Notes: generated by a model from the letters alone, not told the origin. 64,000 bases of DNA from JBBRVP01 sp038246785 (GCA_038246785.1 JBBRVP010000005.1:62001-126000), one strand, 5' to 3'; positions 33,809 through 42,316 are shown, numbered from the stretch's first letter. A program made the numbers and translations.

Positions 33809-34312
33809 TCAGTCCCCGGCGGCGCGAGCGCGCTCGGCGAGCCGGGCCGTCATGCGGCCGAGGATGCGCGGCGGAACGAGGCCGGAGACGTCGCCGCCGT
33901 ACGTCGCGACCTCCTTGACCAGGCTGGAGGACAGGTAGGACCAGTCAGGGTTGGTGGCGACGAAGAAGGTGTCGACGGCGGAGAGCCGGCTGTTCATCTG
34001 CGCCATCTGCAGCTCGTAGTCGAAGTCGGTGACGGCTCGCAGGCCCTTGACGACGACCGGGATGTCGCGCTCGCGACAGAAGTCGACCAACAGCCCGTGG
34101 AAGGAGTCCACGTCGACGTTGCCCAGGTCGGCGGTCTCCTCGCGCAGCATCGAGATCCGCTCGTCGACTGTGAACAGCCCCGCTTTGGACCGGTTCACGA
34201 GCACGGCCACCACGACCTCGTCGAAGACGCGCGAGGCCCGGCTGATGACGTCAAGGTGGCCGTTGGTGACGGGGTCGAAGGACCCCGGGCACACGACGCG
34301 GCGCGCAGTCAC
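33809..34312 (-). CDS. coaD: Phosphopantetheine adenylyltransferase
   Basis: Makes dephospho-CoA from 4'-phosphopantetheine and ATP. It carries RRVVCPGSFDPVTNGHLDVISRAS with the T/H-x-G-H nucleotide motif as TNGH, VVKGLRAVTDFDYELQMAQMN, and SYLSSSLVKEVATYGGDVSGLVP. Two starts are possible: ATG 34324 and GTG 34312. The GTG has GGAG 6 nt upstream and matches the family start better, giving 167 residues. The gene ends 1 nt before the coiled-coil protein gene. Confidence 0.95.
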   Translation of the reverse strand: MTARRVVCPGSFDPVTNGHLDVISRASRVFDEVVVAVLVNRSKAGLFTVDERISMLREETADLGNVDVDSFHGLLVDFCRERDIPVVVKGLRAVTDFDYELQMAQMNSRLSAVDTFFVATNPDWSYLSSSLVKEVATYGGDVSGLVPPRILGRMTARLAERARAAGD

Positions 34313-34344
34313 GGTCGTCTCCATCGAGAGCTCACACGGCGCTC

Positions 34345-34400
34345 ACAGGTCCGGGGGTCGCAGGTCCGGGGGTCGCAGGTCCGGGGGTCGCAGGTCCGCG
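34345..34400 (-). repeat. 15-bp tandem repeats between rsmD and coaD
   Basis: Nearly four copies of a 15-bp unit (plus strand CAGGTCCGGGGGTCG), the last degenerate (CAGGTCCGCGAGTCA). They lie between the rsmD stop and the coaD start, inside the presumed common transcript. They are outside any gene, unlike the other tandem repeats in the window. Confidence 0.85.
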
Positions 34401-34402
34401 AG

Positions 34403-34987
34403 TCATGGGTCGGCGGGTCGAGGCGCGCGACCGTACCAGAGGGTTCCCTCGCCGTAGCGTCGTTCGCGGTCGGCGCGGAACGCCGCTGGCCACGTCCAAG
34501 CCGTGTCGCGGGTCGCCCGCTCGACGACCACGAGCGCGTCGGGGGCCAGCCAGCCGCCCTGGGCGAGTGCGGCGAGCACCCGGTGCACTGTCTCGGCCCG
34601 CACGGCGTACGGCGGGTCGGCGAAGACGACGTCGTACGCGAGGTCCGCCAGCCCGGCTGCGAGTCGCTCCACCGGTGCCCGGCGGACCTCGGCGAGGCCG
34701 TCGGCCACCGACCCGACGAGCGCGGCGTTGGCCCGCAGGGCGCCGAGCGCGCGAGCGTCGGACTCGACCAGGAGGACGTGCGCCGCACCCCGCGACAGGG
34801 CCTCGAGCCCCACCGTGCCGCTACCGGCGTACAGGTCGAGCACCCGTCGCCCGTGCAGCCGACCGAGCACCGCCTCGACGGTGGAGAACAGCGCCTCCCG
34901 CGCGCGCTCGGACGTCGGGCGCGTGCGGACCCCCGGCGGCACCCGCAGCCGCCGTCCCCGCGCCGCTCCGGCCACGATGCGGGTCAC
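34403..34987 (-). CDS. rsmD: 16S rRNA (guanine966-N2)-methyltransferase RsmD
   Basis: A 194-residue SAM-dependent methyltransferase. It begins MTRIVAGAARGRRLRVPPG, followed by RPTSERAREALFSTV, motif I DLYAGSGTVGLEALSRGA and the catalytic DPPYA. GTG 34987 overlaps the recG stop by 4 nt. The recG-rsmD-coaD order is typical. Confidence 0.95.
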   Translation of the reverse strand: MTRIVAGAARGRRLRVPPGVRTRPTSERAREALFSTVEAVLGRLHGRRVLDLYAGSGTVGLEALSRGAAHVLLVESDARALGALRANAALVGSVADGLAEVRRAPVERLAAGLADLAYDVVFADPPYAVRAETVHRVLAALAQGGWLAPDALVVVERATRDTAWTWPAAFRADRERRYGEGTLWYGRAPRPADP

Positions 34988-37179
34988 GCCTTCTCCAGGT
35001 AGCCGGCCCGGTCGGCGTCGAGCAGGTCGGCGACCGCGGCAGCGAGGTCTGGCTCTGCGCGCAGCTGCGGGTCGGCCTCGACGAGCTCGCTCGCGGCGTC
35101 GCGGGCGGCCCGGATGACGGCCTCGTCGCGGACGACGGCCAGGCTGCGCAGGCTGGAGCGCCGCCCCGACTGCGCGGCGCCGAGCACGTCGCCCTCGCGG
35201 CGCTGCTCGAGGTCCAGGCGGGACAGCTCGAAGCCGTCGACCGTGGCGGCGACCGCGTCGAGGCGCGCCCGTGCCGGGCTGCCGTCGGGCGCCTCGCTGA
35301 AGAGCAGGCACAGGCCCGCCGAGCTGCCCCGCCCGACCCGGCCGCGGAGCTGGTGCAGCTGCGAGATCCCGAAGCGGTCGGCGTCCGTGACGACCATCAC
35401 CGTCGCCTCGGGGACGTCGACCCCCACCTCGATGACCGTCGTAGCCACCAGGACCTGCACACCGCCCGCGGCGAAGCGACGCATCACGTCGTCCTTGTCC
35501 TCGCTCGGCATCCGCCCGTACATCGGCTCCACGACCAGACCGGGGAACCGTCCCCGCACCTCGGGCAGGACGTCGAGCACCGCGGTCGGGGGCCGTCGGG
35601 CGTTGGCGGCGTCGGGGCTGTCGATGGGGCCGCCGTCGGCCGTGTCGACGCCGTCGCCGTCATCGGTGTCGCCGCCGTAACCGATGCGTGGGCAGACGAC
35701 GTACGCCCGGTGGCCGGCGGCCGCCTCCTCGGCCACCCTCGCCCACGTCCGCTCCACCCACGCCGGGCGGGCGGCGGGCACCACGTGTGTCGTGATCGGT
35801 GGGCGACCGCCGGGCAGCTCCTCGAGCGTGGAGACGTCGAGGTCGCCGAACACGGTGATGGCGACCGTGCGCGGGATCGGCGTGGCGGTCATGACGAGCA
35901 CGTGCGGCGGTGCGTTCCCCTTGGCCCGCAGGGCGTCGCGCTGCTCCACGCCGAAGCGGTGTTGTTCGTCGACGACCACGAGGCCGAGGTCGCGGAAGTC
36001 GACGTGCTCCTGCAGCAGGGCATGCGTGCCGACGACGACCCCGGCCTCACCGTTGGCCGCGGCGAGCAGCGCCTCCCGTCGCGGGGCGGCTGGTTGGGAC
36101 CCGGTGAGCAGCACCACCCGCGTACCCCGCTCGTCCCCGCCGAGCAAGCCGCCTTCGGCGAGCGGGCCGAGCATGGCGGTGATCGAGCGGAGATGCTGCT
36201 GGGCGAGTACCTCGGTCGGCGCCAGCAGCGCGCACTGCCCGCCGGCGTCGACGACGGTGAGCATCGCCCGCAGCGCGACGACGGTCTTTCCTGAGCCCAC
36301 CTCGCCCTGCAGCAGACGGTGCATGGGATGTGTGGCGGCGAGGTCGGCGCCGATCTCGCCGCCGATCCGCCGCTGACCTTCGGTGAGCTCGAACGGCAGC
36401 CGCGCGTCGAACGCGTCGAGCAGGCCGCCGGCGACGGCGCGGCGGGGAGTCGCCGGCAGCGCTCGGGCGGCCTGCCGCCGTTGGGCCAGCACCGTCTGGA
36501 GCACGAACGCCTCCTCGTAACGGAAGCGTTCCCGCGCCCGGGCGACGTCGGCCCACGACTCGGGCCGGTGGATGAGACGCAGCGCCTCGGTCAGCGGCGC
36601 GAGCCGTTCCGAACGCCGCACCTGCAGTGGCAGCGGGTCGGGCCACTCGGGCGGGACGGTGTCGAGCAGGATGCGTACGGCCGTACCGATCCGCTTGCTC
36701 GACATGTCCTTGGTCGCGGGGTAGAGCGGGCGCAGGCCGCCGGCAAAGGCGTCCGCGTCCTCGTCGTCAGCGTCCTCGACCTCGGGGTTGGTCAGCTGCA
36801 GCGCTTGGTTGAACCGCTCGACCTTCCCGGCGAAGAACGCCTCCGTGCCGGGGCGCAGGCGCTTGACGAGCCAGTGCTGGTTGAAGAACGACATCGCCAG
36901 CCGGCCGGTGGCGCTGTCGCCAACCTCGATCTGCAGCAGGTGGCGCCGCTTGCCTCGGGGGGTCCGCCGCAGCTCACGCTCCCGCGCCCGCAGCACCTTC
37001 GCCCGCACCGTCACGTGCTCACCGGGCCGCAGCTCGGTGAGGTCGGTGAGCTCGCCTCGTTCGACATAGCGCCGTGGGTAGTGCCGCAGCAGGTCGTCGG
37101 CGGTCTGCAGGCCGAGGGCGGCGAGCTTCGTGGCGGCAGCGGGCCCGAGCAACCGCCGCAGCGGCGTACGCGGTTGCAT
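34984..37179 (-). CDS. recG: ATP-dependent DNA helicase RecG
   Basis: RecG reverses stalled forks and migrates branched DNA. The 731-residue protein has the N-terminal wedge/OB domain (LTDLTELRPGEHVTVRAKVL), Walker A LLQGEVGSGKTVVALRAM, the DExH-like VVVDEQHRFGVEQR, motif III TATPIPRT, and the helicase C domain with QLRGRVGRGSSAGLCLL. An Asp/Gly-rich insertion (GYGGDTDDGDGVDTADGG) is a local low-complexity expansion. The ATG is at 37179. Confidence 0.97.
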   Translation of the reverse strand: MQPRTPLRRLLGPAAATKLAALGLQTADDLLRHYPRRYVERGELTDLTELRPGEHVTVRAKVLRARERELRRTPRGKRRHLLQIEVGDSATGRLAMSFFNQHWLVKRLRPGTEAFFAGKVERFNQALQLTNPEVEDADDEDADAFAGGLRPLYPATKDMSSKRIGTAVRILLDTVPPEWPDPLPLQVRRSERLAPLTEALRLIHRPESWADVARARERFRYEEAFVLQTVLAQRRQAARALPATPRRAVAGGLLDAFDARLPFELTEGQRRIGGEIGADLAATHPMHRLLQGEVGSGKTVVALRAMLTVVDAGGQCALLAPTEVLAQQHLRSITAMLGPLAEGGLLGGDERGTRVVLLTGSQPAAPRREALLAAANGEAGVVVGTHALLQEHVDFRDLGLVVVDEQHRFGVEQRDALRAKGNAPPHVLVMTATPIPRTVAITVFGDLDVSTLEELPGGRPPITTHVVPAARPAWVERTWARVAEEAAAGHRAYVVCPRIGYGGDTDDGDGVDTADGGPIDSPDAANARRPPTAVLDVLPEVRGRFPGLVVEPMYGRMPSEDKDDVMRRFAAGGVQVLVATTVIEVGVDVPEATVMVVTDADRFGISQLHQLRGRVGRGSSAGLCLLFSEAPDGSPARARLDAVAATVDGFELSRLDLEQRREGDVLGAAQSGRRSSLRSLAVVRDEAVIRAARDAASELVEADPQLRAEPDLAAAVADLLDADRAGYLEKA

Positions 37180-37206
37180 CAGGTGCCCCTCGGGGTCACG
37201 TCGCGA

Positions 37207-38808
37207 TCACTCCACCCCGACGAGCAGGGGGTAGTGCTCCTGGCCCCCCTCGTGCACGGTGGCGTCGAGGTCGGGGCGGGTGGCGTGCAGGTGGGCCACT
37301 ACCGCGGCACCGGCAGCCGCGCCGGTGCCCGCGCCGGTGACGAGCGTGACCAGCTCGCCACCGGCGGAGAGCATCCGGTCGACGACCTGACAGGCCACCT
37401 GCGCCAGATCGGCTCCGACGAGCACCACGTCGCCCTCCACGACACCGAGCACGTCGCCGGCCCGGCAACGACCCGCGCTGGTGACGGCGTCGCGGGCCGC
37501 GATCGTCACCGCGCCGTGCCGGGTGTGGCCGGCCGCCGCCGTCATCGCGACCACGTCCTCGTCGAACGAGCGGCCGGCGTCGTGGACGGCGAGCGCGGCG
37601 ATGCCCTGCACCTGGGCCGTGGTGGGGATCACCGCCACCCGCAGGCCCTCGGCCCGGGCCCGGGCAGCGGCCGCCTCGGCCACCGCGATCGTGTCCCGGT
37701 CGTTGGGCAGCAGGACCGCCTCGCCCGTGTGGCCGGCGAGCATCGCCTGGAACAACTCGGCGGTCGAGCAGCGCCGGCCCGGACCACCGGCGACTACCGC
37801 TGCTCCCGCGACGACGAACAGCCCCGACAGACCTTCGCCGCCCGCGACAGCGACCACGGTGCGGCCCCGTCCGGCCTCGCCGTCCGGGCGCCGGGCGCGC
37901 TGGTCGGCGAAGTGGGTGACGCGAAGTCGGTACGGCCGTCCGGTCTCGATGCCGGCCTCGATGGCGGCACCCACGTCGTCGGTGTGGACGTGGACGTTCC
38001 ACAGGGGTGCTCCGCCGACGACCAGCAGTGAGTCACCCATCCCGTCGAGCCGGCGGCGCAGAGCCTCGACGGCGCCGGCGTCGGCTTCGAGGAGGTACAT
38101 CACCTCGTACGCCGGTCCGTCGCCGCCGAGGTCGGAGCCCGGGCGCGCCGGGCGGGCGACCCGGACCGGAGCACGCTCAACGGGCCGCCAGCCGGTGAGC
38201 GCGGTGTCGAAGGCGTCGAGCAGGACCACCAGGCCCCGCCCACCGGCGTCCACGACCCCGGCCAGCCGCAGCGCCTCCAGCTGATCAGGCGTGCGGGCCA
38301 GCGCCTCGCGGGCGCCGCGGGCGCCGGCCCGGGCGACTCGGAACAGCGGCGTCTGCGGCCCGGCCACGGCCTGCGCGGCCCGGGCGGCGGCCCGCTGCAC
38401 GGTCAGCATCGTCCCCTCGACCGGCCTGGCCACCGCCTGGTAGCCGAGGTCGGCCGCCCGGGACAGCGCCGCCGCGAAGTCCACGCCGGTGTGCGGGCCG
38501 GCACCGGCGGCAGCCAGCGCCTGGGCGGCACCGAGCAGGAACTGGCTGAGGATCACGCCGGAGTTGCCGCGCGCCCCCAGCAGGGCTCCGCGGGCCGCCG
38601 CGTGCACGACCTCCCCGACGTCGTCGCTCTGGACCGCATCGGCGGCCGCGACCGCTGCCTCCATGGTCAGGAACAGGTTGGTGCCCGTGTCGCCGTCGGG
38701 CACCGGGAACACGTTGAGCGCGTCGATCTCCTCGCGCGCCTCGCCGAGGGCATGCTCGGCGGCGGAGAACCAGCGCCGCACGATCGCCGCGTCGAGCGCC
38801 TGCTGCAC
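37207..38808 (-). CDS. DAK2 domain-containing protein (YloV family)
   Basis: A 533-residue protein with an N-terminal DAK2 domain (ALNVFPVPDGDTGTNLFLTMEAA; ALLGARGNSGVILSQFL). The DegV-like C-terminal half has LPNDRDTIAVAEAAAARA and VQGIAALAVHDAGRSF. Relatives in firmicutes act with a fatty-acid-binding DegV in fatty acid kinase systems (FakA), but no FakB is visible here. GTG 38808 has GGAG 5 nt upstream. The frame upstream of this start, reaching 40104, is a shadow of thiL. Confidence 0.92.
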   Translation of the reverse strand: MQQALDAAIVRRWFSAAEHALGEAREEIDALNVFPVPDGDTGTNLFLTMEAAVAAADAVQSDDVGEVVHAAARGALLGARGNSGVILSQFLLGAAQALAAAGAGPHTGVDFAAALSRAADLGYQAVARPVEGTMLTVQRAAARAAQAVAGPQTPLFRVARAGARGAREALARTPDQLEALRLAGVVDAGGRGLVVLLDAFDTALTGWRPVERAPVRVARPARPGSDLGGDGPAYEVMYLLEADAGAVEALRRRLDGMGDSLLVVGGAPLWNVHVHTDDVGAAIEAGIETGRPYRLRVTHFADQRARRPDGEAGRGRTVVAVAGGEGLSGLFVVAGAAVVAGGPGRRCSTAELFQAMLAGHTGEAVLLPNDRDTIAVAEAAAARARAEGLRVAVIPTTAQVQGIAALAVHDAGRSFDEDVVAMTAAAGHTRHGAVTIAARDAVTSAGRCRAGDVLGVVEGDVVLVGADLAQVACQVVDRMLSAGGELVTLVTGAGTGAAAGAAVVAHLHATRPDLDATVHEGGQEHYPLLVGVE

Positions 38809-38900
38809 CGGTCTCCTTCCGCGTCGTACCCGCACGATGCCTGGTCGCGCGAACAGTAGCCGTTGAGAGCGGCCGGGCAGCCGCGCCGGCGGGCCGGAGT

Positions 38901-38931
38901 TTGGCGTCTCGGGGAGCGGGTTCGCTACCCT
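38901..38931 (+). promoter_or_regulatory. Candidate promoter for rpmB
   Basis: TTGGCG (38901-38906) and TACCCT (38926-38931) are separated by 19 nt, about 97 nt before the rpmB start. The -10 is good; the spacing is slightly long. Confidence 0.4.
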
Positions 38932-39027
38932 GTGGCGGTTGCCCGGACCTCGGCACCGCCGAGCCGGGATCCGCCATGGCCCGGCGTTGCGGGCATGGCG
39001 CGCCCCTCGACCCCTGGAGAAGTCCCC

Positions 39028-39213
39028 GTGGCTGCCACCTGCGACGTCTGCGGCAAGGGCCCGGGCTTCGGCAACTCGATCTCGCACTCGCACCGCCGCA
39101 CCCGCCGCCGCTGGAACCCCAACATCCAGAGCCTGCGGGTCGTCGTCGGGCGCACGCCGAAGCGGCTCAACGTCTGCACCTCCTGCCTCAAGGCGGGGAA
39201 GGTCACCCGCTGA
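39028..39213 (+). CDS. rpmB: Large ribosomal subunit protein bL28
   Basis: A 61-residue protein. It has two cysteine pairs (CDVCGKGP and CTSCLKAGKV), so it is the zinc-binding C-plus form, whereas the bL32 in this window is C-minus. Conserved core: GNSISHSHRRTRRRWNPNIQ. GTG 39028 follows GGAGA by 7 nt. It is divergent from the DAK2-domain gene, as in other actinomycetes. Confidence 0.96.
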   Translation: MAATCDVCGKGPGFGNSISHSHRRTRRRWNPNIQSLRVVVGRTPKRLNVCTSCLKAGKVTR

Positions 39214-39233
39214 GCCGTTCCGCCCCCTCGGGT

Positions 39234-39312
39234 TTGTCAGGGCGACACGCTGTCGGAGCGCCGGCAGAGCCTGACAAGTCCCGGGATGAGGGGCACCGGC
39301 GGAGCCTGACAA
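39234..39312. terminator. Hairpin repeat between convergent rpmB and thiL
   Basis: TTGTCAGG (39234-39241) can pair with either of two CCTGACAA arms (39270-39277 and 39305-39312). The two right arms belong to tandem copies of a 20-bp element beginning CCGGCAGAGCCTGACAAG. The core GGCAGAGCCTGAC is identical to that in the ftsY-amtB repeats. The site lies between two converging genes and probably terminates both. Confidence 0.6.
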
Positions 39313-39341
39313 GTCGCCGGTGAGGCCGCGTTGGAACCCGG

Positions 39342-40304
39342 TCAGCGGAAGTGCTCGTGGCCCCCGGCGCCGCCGAAGGGCTCCCCGTCGACCGTGACCC
39401 CCTCGCCGGTGCCCACCCGGCCCACCGGGCGCCAGTGCTCGGGCAGCGCGACACCCGGCGGGAACGCCGCGGCCAGGGCGTGGTCGTCGCCGCCGGTCAG
39501 CACCCAGCGCAGCGGATCGGCTCCGACAGCCGCCGAGACGTCGCGCAGCGGCTGGGCCACCTCGAACGCTGTCGCCTTGAGGTCGATCGCCACGCCACTG
39601 GCGACCGCCACGTGGCCGAGGTCCTGCACGAGGCCGTCGCTGACGTCGACCATCGCCGTCGCACCCAGCGCGGCGGCCTCCGGGCCGGCGGCGTACGGCA
39701 CCTGGGGACACCGGTGGGCGTCCACCAGCACGCGCGGCGAGCGGAAGCCGCGGCCCAGCACGGCGAATCCCGCCTCGGCCCACCCCAGCCGGCCGCAGAC
39801 GGCCACGACGTCGCCGGGCCGGGCTCCCGCGCGGGTCACCGGTGCGCGGCCCTGCAGGTCGCCGAGCGCGGTCACTGCGACGAGGATCGAGTCGCCGCGT
39901 GCGGTGTCCCCGCCGGCGACCGAGGCGCCGACCTCGGCGGCCTCCTCGCGCAGGCCGTCGGCGAGCTCGAGGACCCACTGCACCGGGAGTTCTGGGGGCG
40001 CGACCAGCGCCACCAGGAGCGCGCTCGCCCGGCCCCCCATGGCGGCCACATCCGCAAGGTTGCGGGCTGCGGCCTTGCGGCCCACGTCGTGAGCGGAGGA
40101 CCACGAGCGCCGGAAGTGGCGATCCTCGACGAGGACGTCGGTCGTCGCGACCACCCTGCCGTCGGGGGTTGCGACGACTGCGGCGTCGTCGCCGGGCCCG
40201 AGCAGCACCTGCGGGCCCTGCGCGAGCCGCGCGGAGACCGCGGCGACCAGACCGAATTCGCCGAGGGCGCCGACGCTGCCTGGCGTACCGGCGGTCCCGG
40301 TCAT
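39342..40304 (-). CDS. thiL: Thiamine-monophosphate kinase
   Basis: Phosphorylates thiamine phosphate to the active diphosphate. The 320-residue protein has GPGDDAAVV near residue 35, TTDVLVEDRHFRRSWSSAHDVGRKAAARNLADVAAMGG, GGDTARGD, and VDVSDGLVQDLGHVA. The C-terminus has LTGGDDHALAAAFPP. ATG 40304 begins the conserved part. It is divergent from the Lrp-domain gene. Confidence 0.95.
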   Translation of the reverse strand: MTGTAGTPGSVGALGEFGLVAAVSARLAQGPQVLLGPGDDAAVVATPDGRVVATTDVLVEDRHFRRSWSSAHDVGRKAAARNLADVAAMGGRASALLVALVAPPELPVQWVLELADGLREEAAEVGASVAGGDTARGDSILVAVTALGDLQGRAPVTRAGARPGDVVAVCGRLGWAEAGFAVLGRGFRSPRVLVDAHRCPQVPYAAGPEAAALGATAMVDVSDGLVQDLGHVAVASGVAIDLKATAFEVAQPLRDVSAAVGADPLRWVLTGGDDHALAAAFPPGVALPEHWRPVGRVGTGEGVTVDGEPFGGAGGHEHFR

Positions 40305-40393
40305 GACCGTCCTCCCAACCCCGCCCCGATGAGCGGTAGCGTTCGTCTCGACGTGAGGCGATCTTCCCGCAGCCGACACCCCGGAGGACGACA

Positions 40394-40630
40394 GTGGTGG
40401 TCCAGGCCTACATCCTGATCCAGACCGAGGTCGGCCGGGCGGCCGACGTGGCAGAGCACATCGCCGAGATCCCCGGTGTCACGCTGGCCGAGGACGTGAC
40501 CGGGCCCTACGACGTCATCGTCCGCGCCGAGGCTGGCAACGTCGACGAGCTCGGAAAGCTCGTGGTGGCGCGGGTGCAGGGCGTACCCGGGATCACCCGT
40601 ACGCTCACCTGCCCCGTCGTCCACCTCTGA
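40394..40630 (+). CDS. Stand-alone Lrp/AsnC ligand-binding domain (RAM domain) protein
   Basis: A 78-residue protein that is only the Lrp/AsnC effector-binding domain: VVQAYILIQTEVGRAADVAEHIAEIPGV, then GPYDVIVRAEAGNVDELGKLVVARVQGVPGITRTLTCPVV. There is no DNA-binding helix-turn-helix. Such SraA/StyR-like single domains can form decamers or modify full-length Lrp. The GTG at 40394 follows GGAGGA by 5 nt. The downstream lipoprotein frame begins inside its stop. Confidence 0.9.
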   Translation: MVVQAYILIQTEVGRAADVAEHIAEIPGVTLAEDVTGPYDVIVRAEAGNVDELGKLVVARVQGVPGITRTLTCPVVHL

Positions 40631-41121
40631 GGGCGCTGGTCACCAACACGCCGGGGCTGCTGTCCCGCACCGCCGCCACAGCGGTCCTGTCCGCCGGCGC
40701 ACTGGCCGCGCTCGGCGGCTGCGGCGCGGGGCCGGTGGAGATCACGCCCTGGACTCCGCAGGACGGCACCAGGACGGCCTGCGAGGCCCTCGATCAGGTG
40801 CTGACCGGGACCCTGCAGGGCACCGTCCGGCGCGAGGTGTCCGGGGTCCCCGCCGGTGGTGTCGCGCGGGCCTGGGGTGACCCGGCGGTCGTTCTGCGCT
40901 GCGGGGTGCCGCAGCCGGCGGAGTACCGCCCCGACTCCCAGCTCGCCGTCGTCGACGGCGTCGACTGGCTGCCGGTGCAGGGCGACGGCGGCTACTTCTT
41001 CGTCACGGTGGGGAGGGTCGCGTACGTCGAGGTGGCGGTGCCGTCGACGTACGCACCCGAGGCCGGGGTGCTCACCGCGCTGGGCGGCCCCATCAGGCGA
41101 ACCATTCCCCCGGCCGGCTGA
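40627..41121 (+). CDS. DUF3515 family lipoprotein, probable CTG start
   Basis: A 164-residue secreted protein of unknown function. The frame carries a lipoprotein signal (RTAATAVLSAGALAALGGC, lipobox LGGC at codons 29-32) followed by TPWTPQDGTRTACEALDQVL and the conserved VLRCGVPQPAEYRPDSQL. The first GTG (40735) lies after the lipobox, and no ATG, GTG or TTG precedes it in frame. CTG 40627, whose CTGA overlaps the upstream stop by 4 nt, and CTG 40636 are the only credible starts. Translation would be coupled to the Lrp-domain gene. Without the signal the 128-residue form would be cytosolic. Confidence 0.75.
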   Translation: MRALVTNTPGLLSRTAATAVLSAGALAALGGCGAGPVEITPWTPQDGTRTACEALDQVLTGTLQGTVRREVSGVPAGGVARAWGDPAVVLRCGVPQPAEYRPDSQLAVVDGVDWLPVQGDGGYFFVTVGRVAYVEVAVPSTYAPEAGVLTALGGPIRRTIPPAG

Positions 41122-41150
41122 CGCCCCAGGTCGACCACGCGGCGAGGACC

Positions 41151-42278
41151 TCAGCGCAGGCCCGTCGGGCGGCGCAGGGCCAGCTGGACGAGCCGGTCGA
41201 CCAGCTCGGGGTAGTCGAGGCCGGAGGCGGCCCACATCCGGGGGTACATCGAGTACGGGGTGAAGCCCGGCATCGTGTTGATCTCGTTGACGAGGACCTC
41301 GCCGCCCTCGGTGAGGAAGAAGTCGACCCGAGCCAGCCCCTCGCACCCGAGGGCGTCGAAGCTGGCGGCCGCCAGCGCACGCACCCGCTGCACGGTCTCC
41401 TCAGGCAGGTCGACCGGGCAGCTGAGCCGGACGTTGGCCTCGTCGAGGTACTTCGCCTCGAAGTCGTAGAACTCGTGCCCGGACAGCACCTCGATCTCGC
41501 CCGGCTGGCTGGTGTCGGGTGCGGCACCGTCGAGCGACCCCAGCACGGCGCACTCGACCTCGCGCCCGCGCACGGCAGCCTCCACGACGACTTTCGGGTC
41601 GTGGACGCGCGCCGCCTCCACGGCAGCAGCGAGACCGGCCGGCCCGTCGACCTTGGTGATGCCGATGCTCGAGCCGGCCCGGGCCGGCTTGACGAACACC
41701 GGCCAGCCCAGGGAAGCGACCCGCGAGCAGACAGCAGACCGCTCGTGCTCCCACTGGTGCGGGAGGACGACCCGGTAGTCCCCGATCGGCAGCCCGGCCG
41801 CGCTCAGCACCAGCTTCATGAAGTGCTTGTCCATGCCCACGGCCGAGGCGAGCACGCCGGAGCCGACGTAGCGGACGTCGGCGAGCTCGAGCATTCCCTG
41901 CAGCGTCCCGTCCTCGCCGAACGGCCCGTGCAACAGCGGAAAGACGACGTCGACCTCCCCGAGCGCGCGCGGCAGCTCCCCCGGCGCGAGCACCGTCAGC
42001 TCGCGGGAGCCGGTGCTCGTCGGCAGGAGTACGCCGGTGCCGCTGGCGTCCACCTCCGGCAGGCGCCCGTCCGCCACCTCGAGCCGGGCAGGGTCGTCGG
42101 CGACAAGGACCCATCGGCCGTCGGGCGCGATCCCGATCGGGACGACGTCGTAGCGGTCGCGGTCGAGCGCCCGCAGCACCCCCGCCGCGGTCACGCAGCT
42201 GACCCCGTGCTCGCTCGAGCGGCCGCCGAAGACGACGGCGACGCGCGGGCGGCGGCGGCAGCTCAGGGTGTCCTCCAT
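41151..42278 (-). CDS. ddl: D-alanine--D-alanine ligase
   Basis: Makes the D-Ala-D-Ala dipeptide of peptidoglycan. The 375-residue ATP-grasp enzyme has VAVVFGGRSSEHGVSCVTA, the HGPFGEDGTLQG motif, VFVKPARAGSSIGITKV, and DFFLTEGGEVLVNEINTMPGFTP, which contains the metal-binding Glu and Asn. It is an ordinary D-Ala type by these motifs. The gene is divergent from the PLP enzyme, with 38 nt between starts. Confidence 0.96.
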   Translation of the reverse strand: MEDTLSCRRRPRVAVVFGGRSSEHGVSCVTAAGVLRALDRDRYDVVPIGIAPDGRWVLVADDPARLEVADGRLPEVDASGTGVLLPTSTGSRELTVLAPGELPRALGEVDVVFPLLHGPFGEDGTLQGMLELADVRYVGSGVLASAVGMDKHFMKLVLSAAGLPIGDYRVVLPHQWEHERSAVCSRVASLGWPVFVKPARAGSSIGITKVDGPAGLAAAVEAARVHDPKVVVEAAVRGREVECAVLGSLDGAAPDTSQPGEIEVLSGHEFYDFEAKYLDEANVRLSCPVDLPEETVQRVRALAAASFDALGCEGLARVDFFLTEGGEVLVNEINTMPGFTPYSMYPRMWAASGLDYPELVDRLVQLALRRPTGLR

Positions 42279-42316
42279 CGCGACGAGACCCTATCCGTGG
42301 CAGCTGGACTGCAGCA

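Noticed and set aside
37207..40104. A 965-codon frame suggesting a fused DAK2 protein.
   Set aside because: The conserved protein starts at GTG 38808 with a good ribosome site. The upstream extension overlaps rpmB in antisense and thiL in another frame.
40735..41121. DUF3515 gene starting at GTG 40735.
   Set aside because: It would drop a complete lipoprotein signal and the lipobox cysteine just upstream in the same frame; the CTG start is the better explanation, though unproven.
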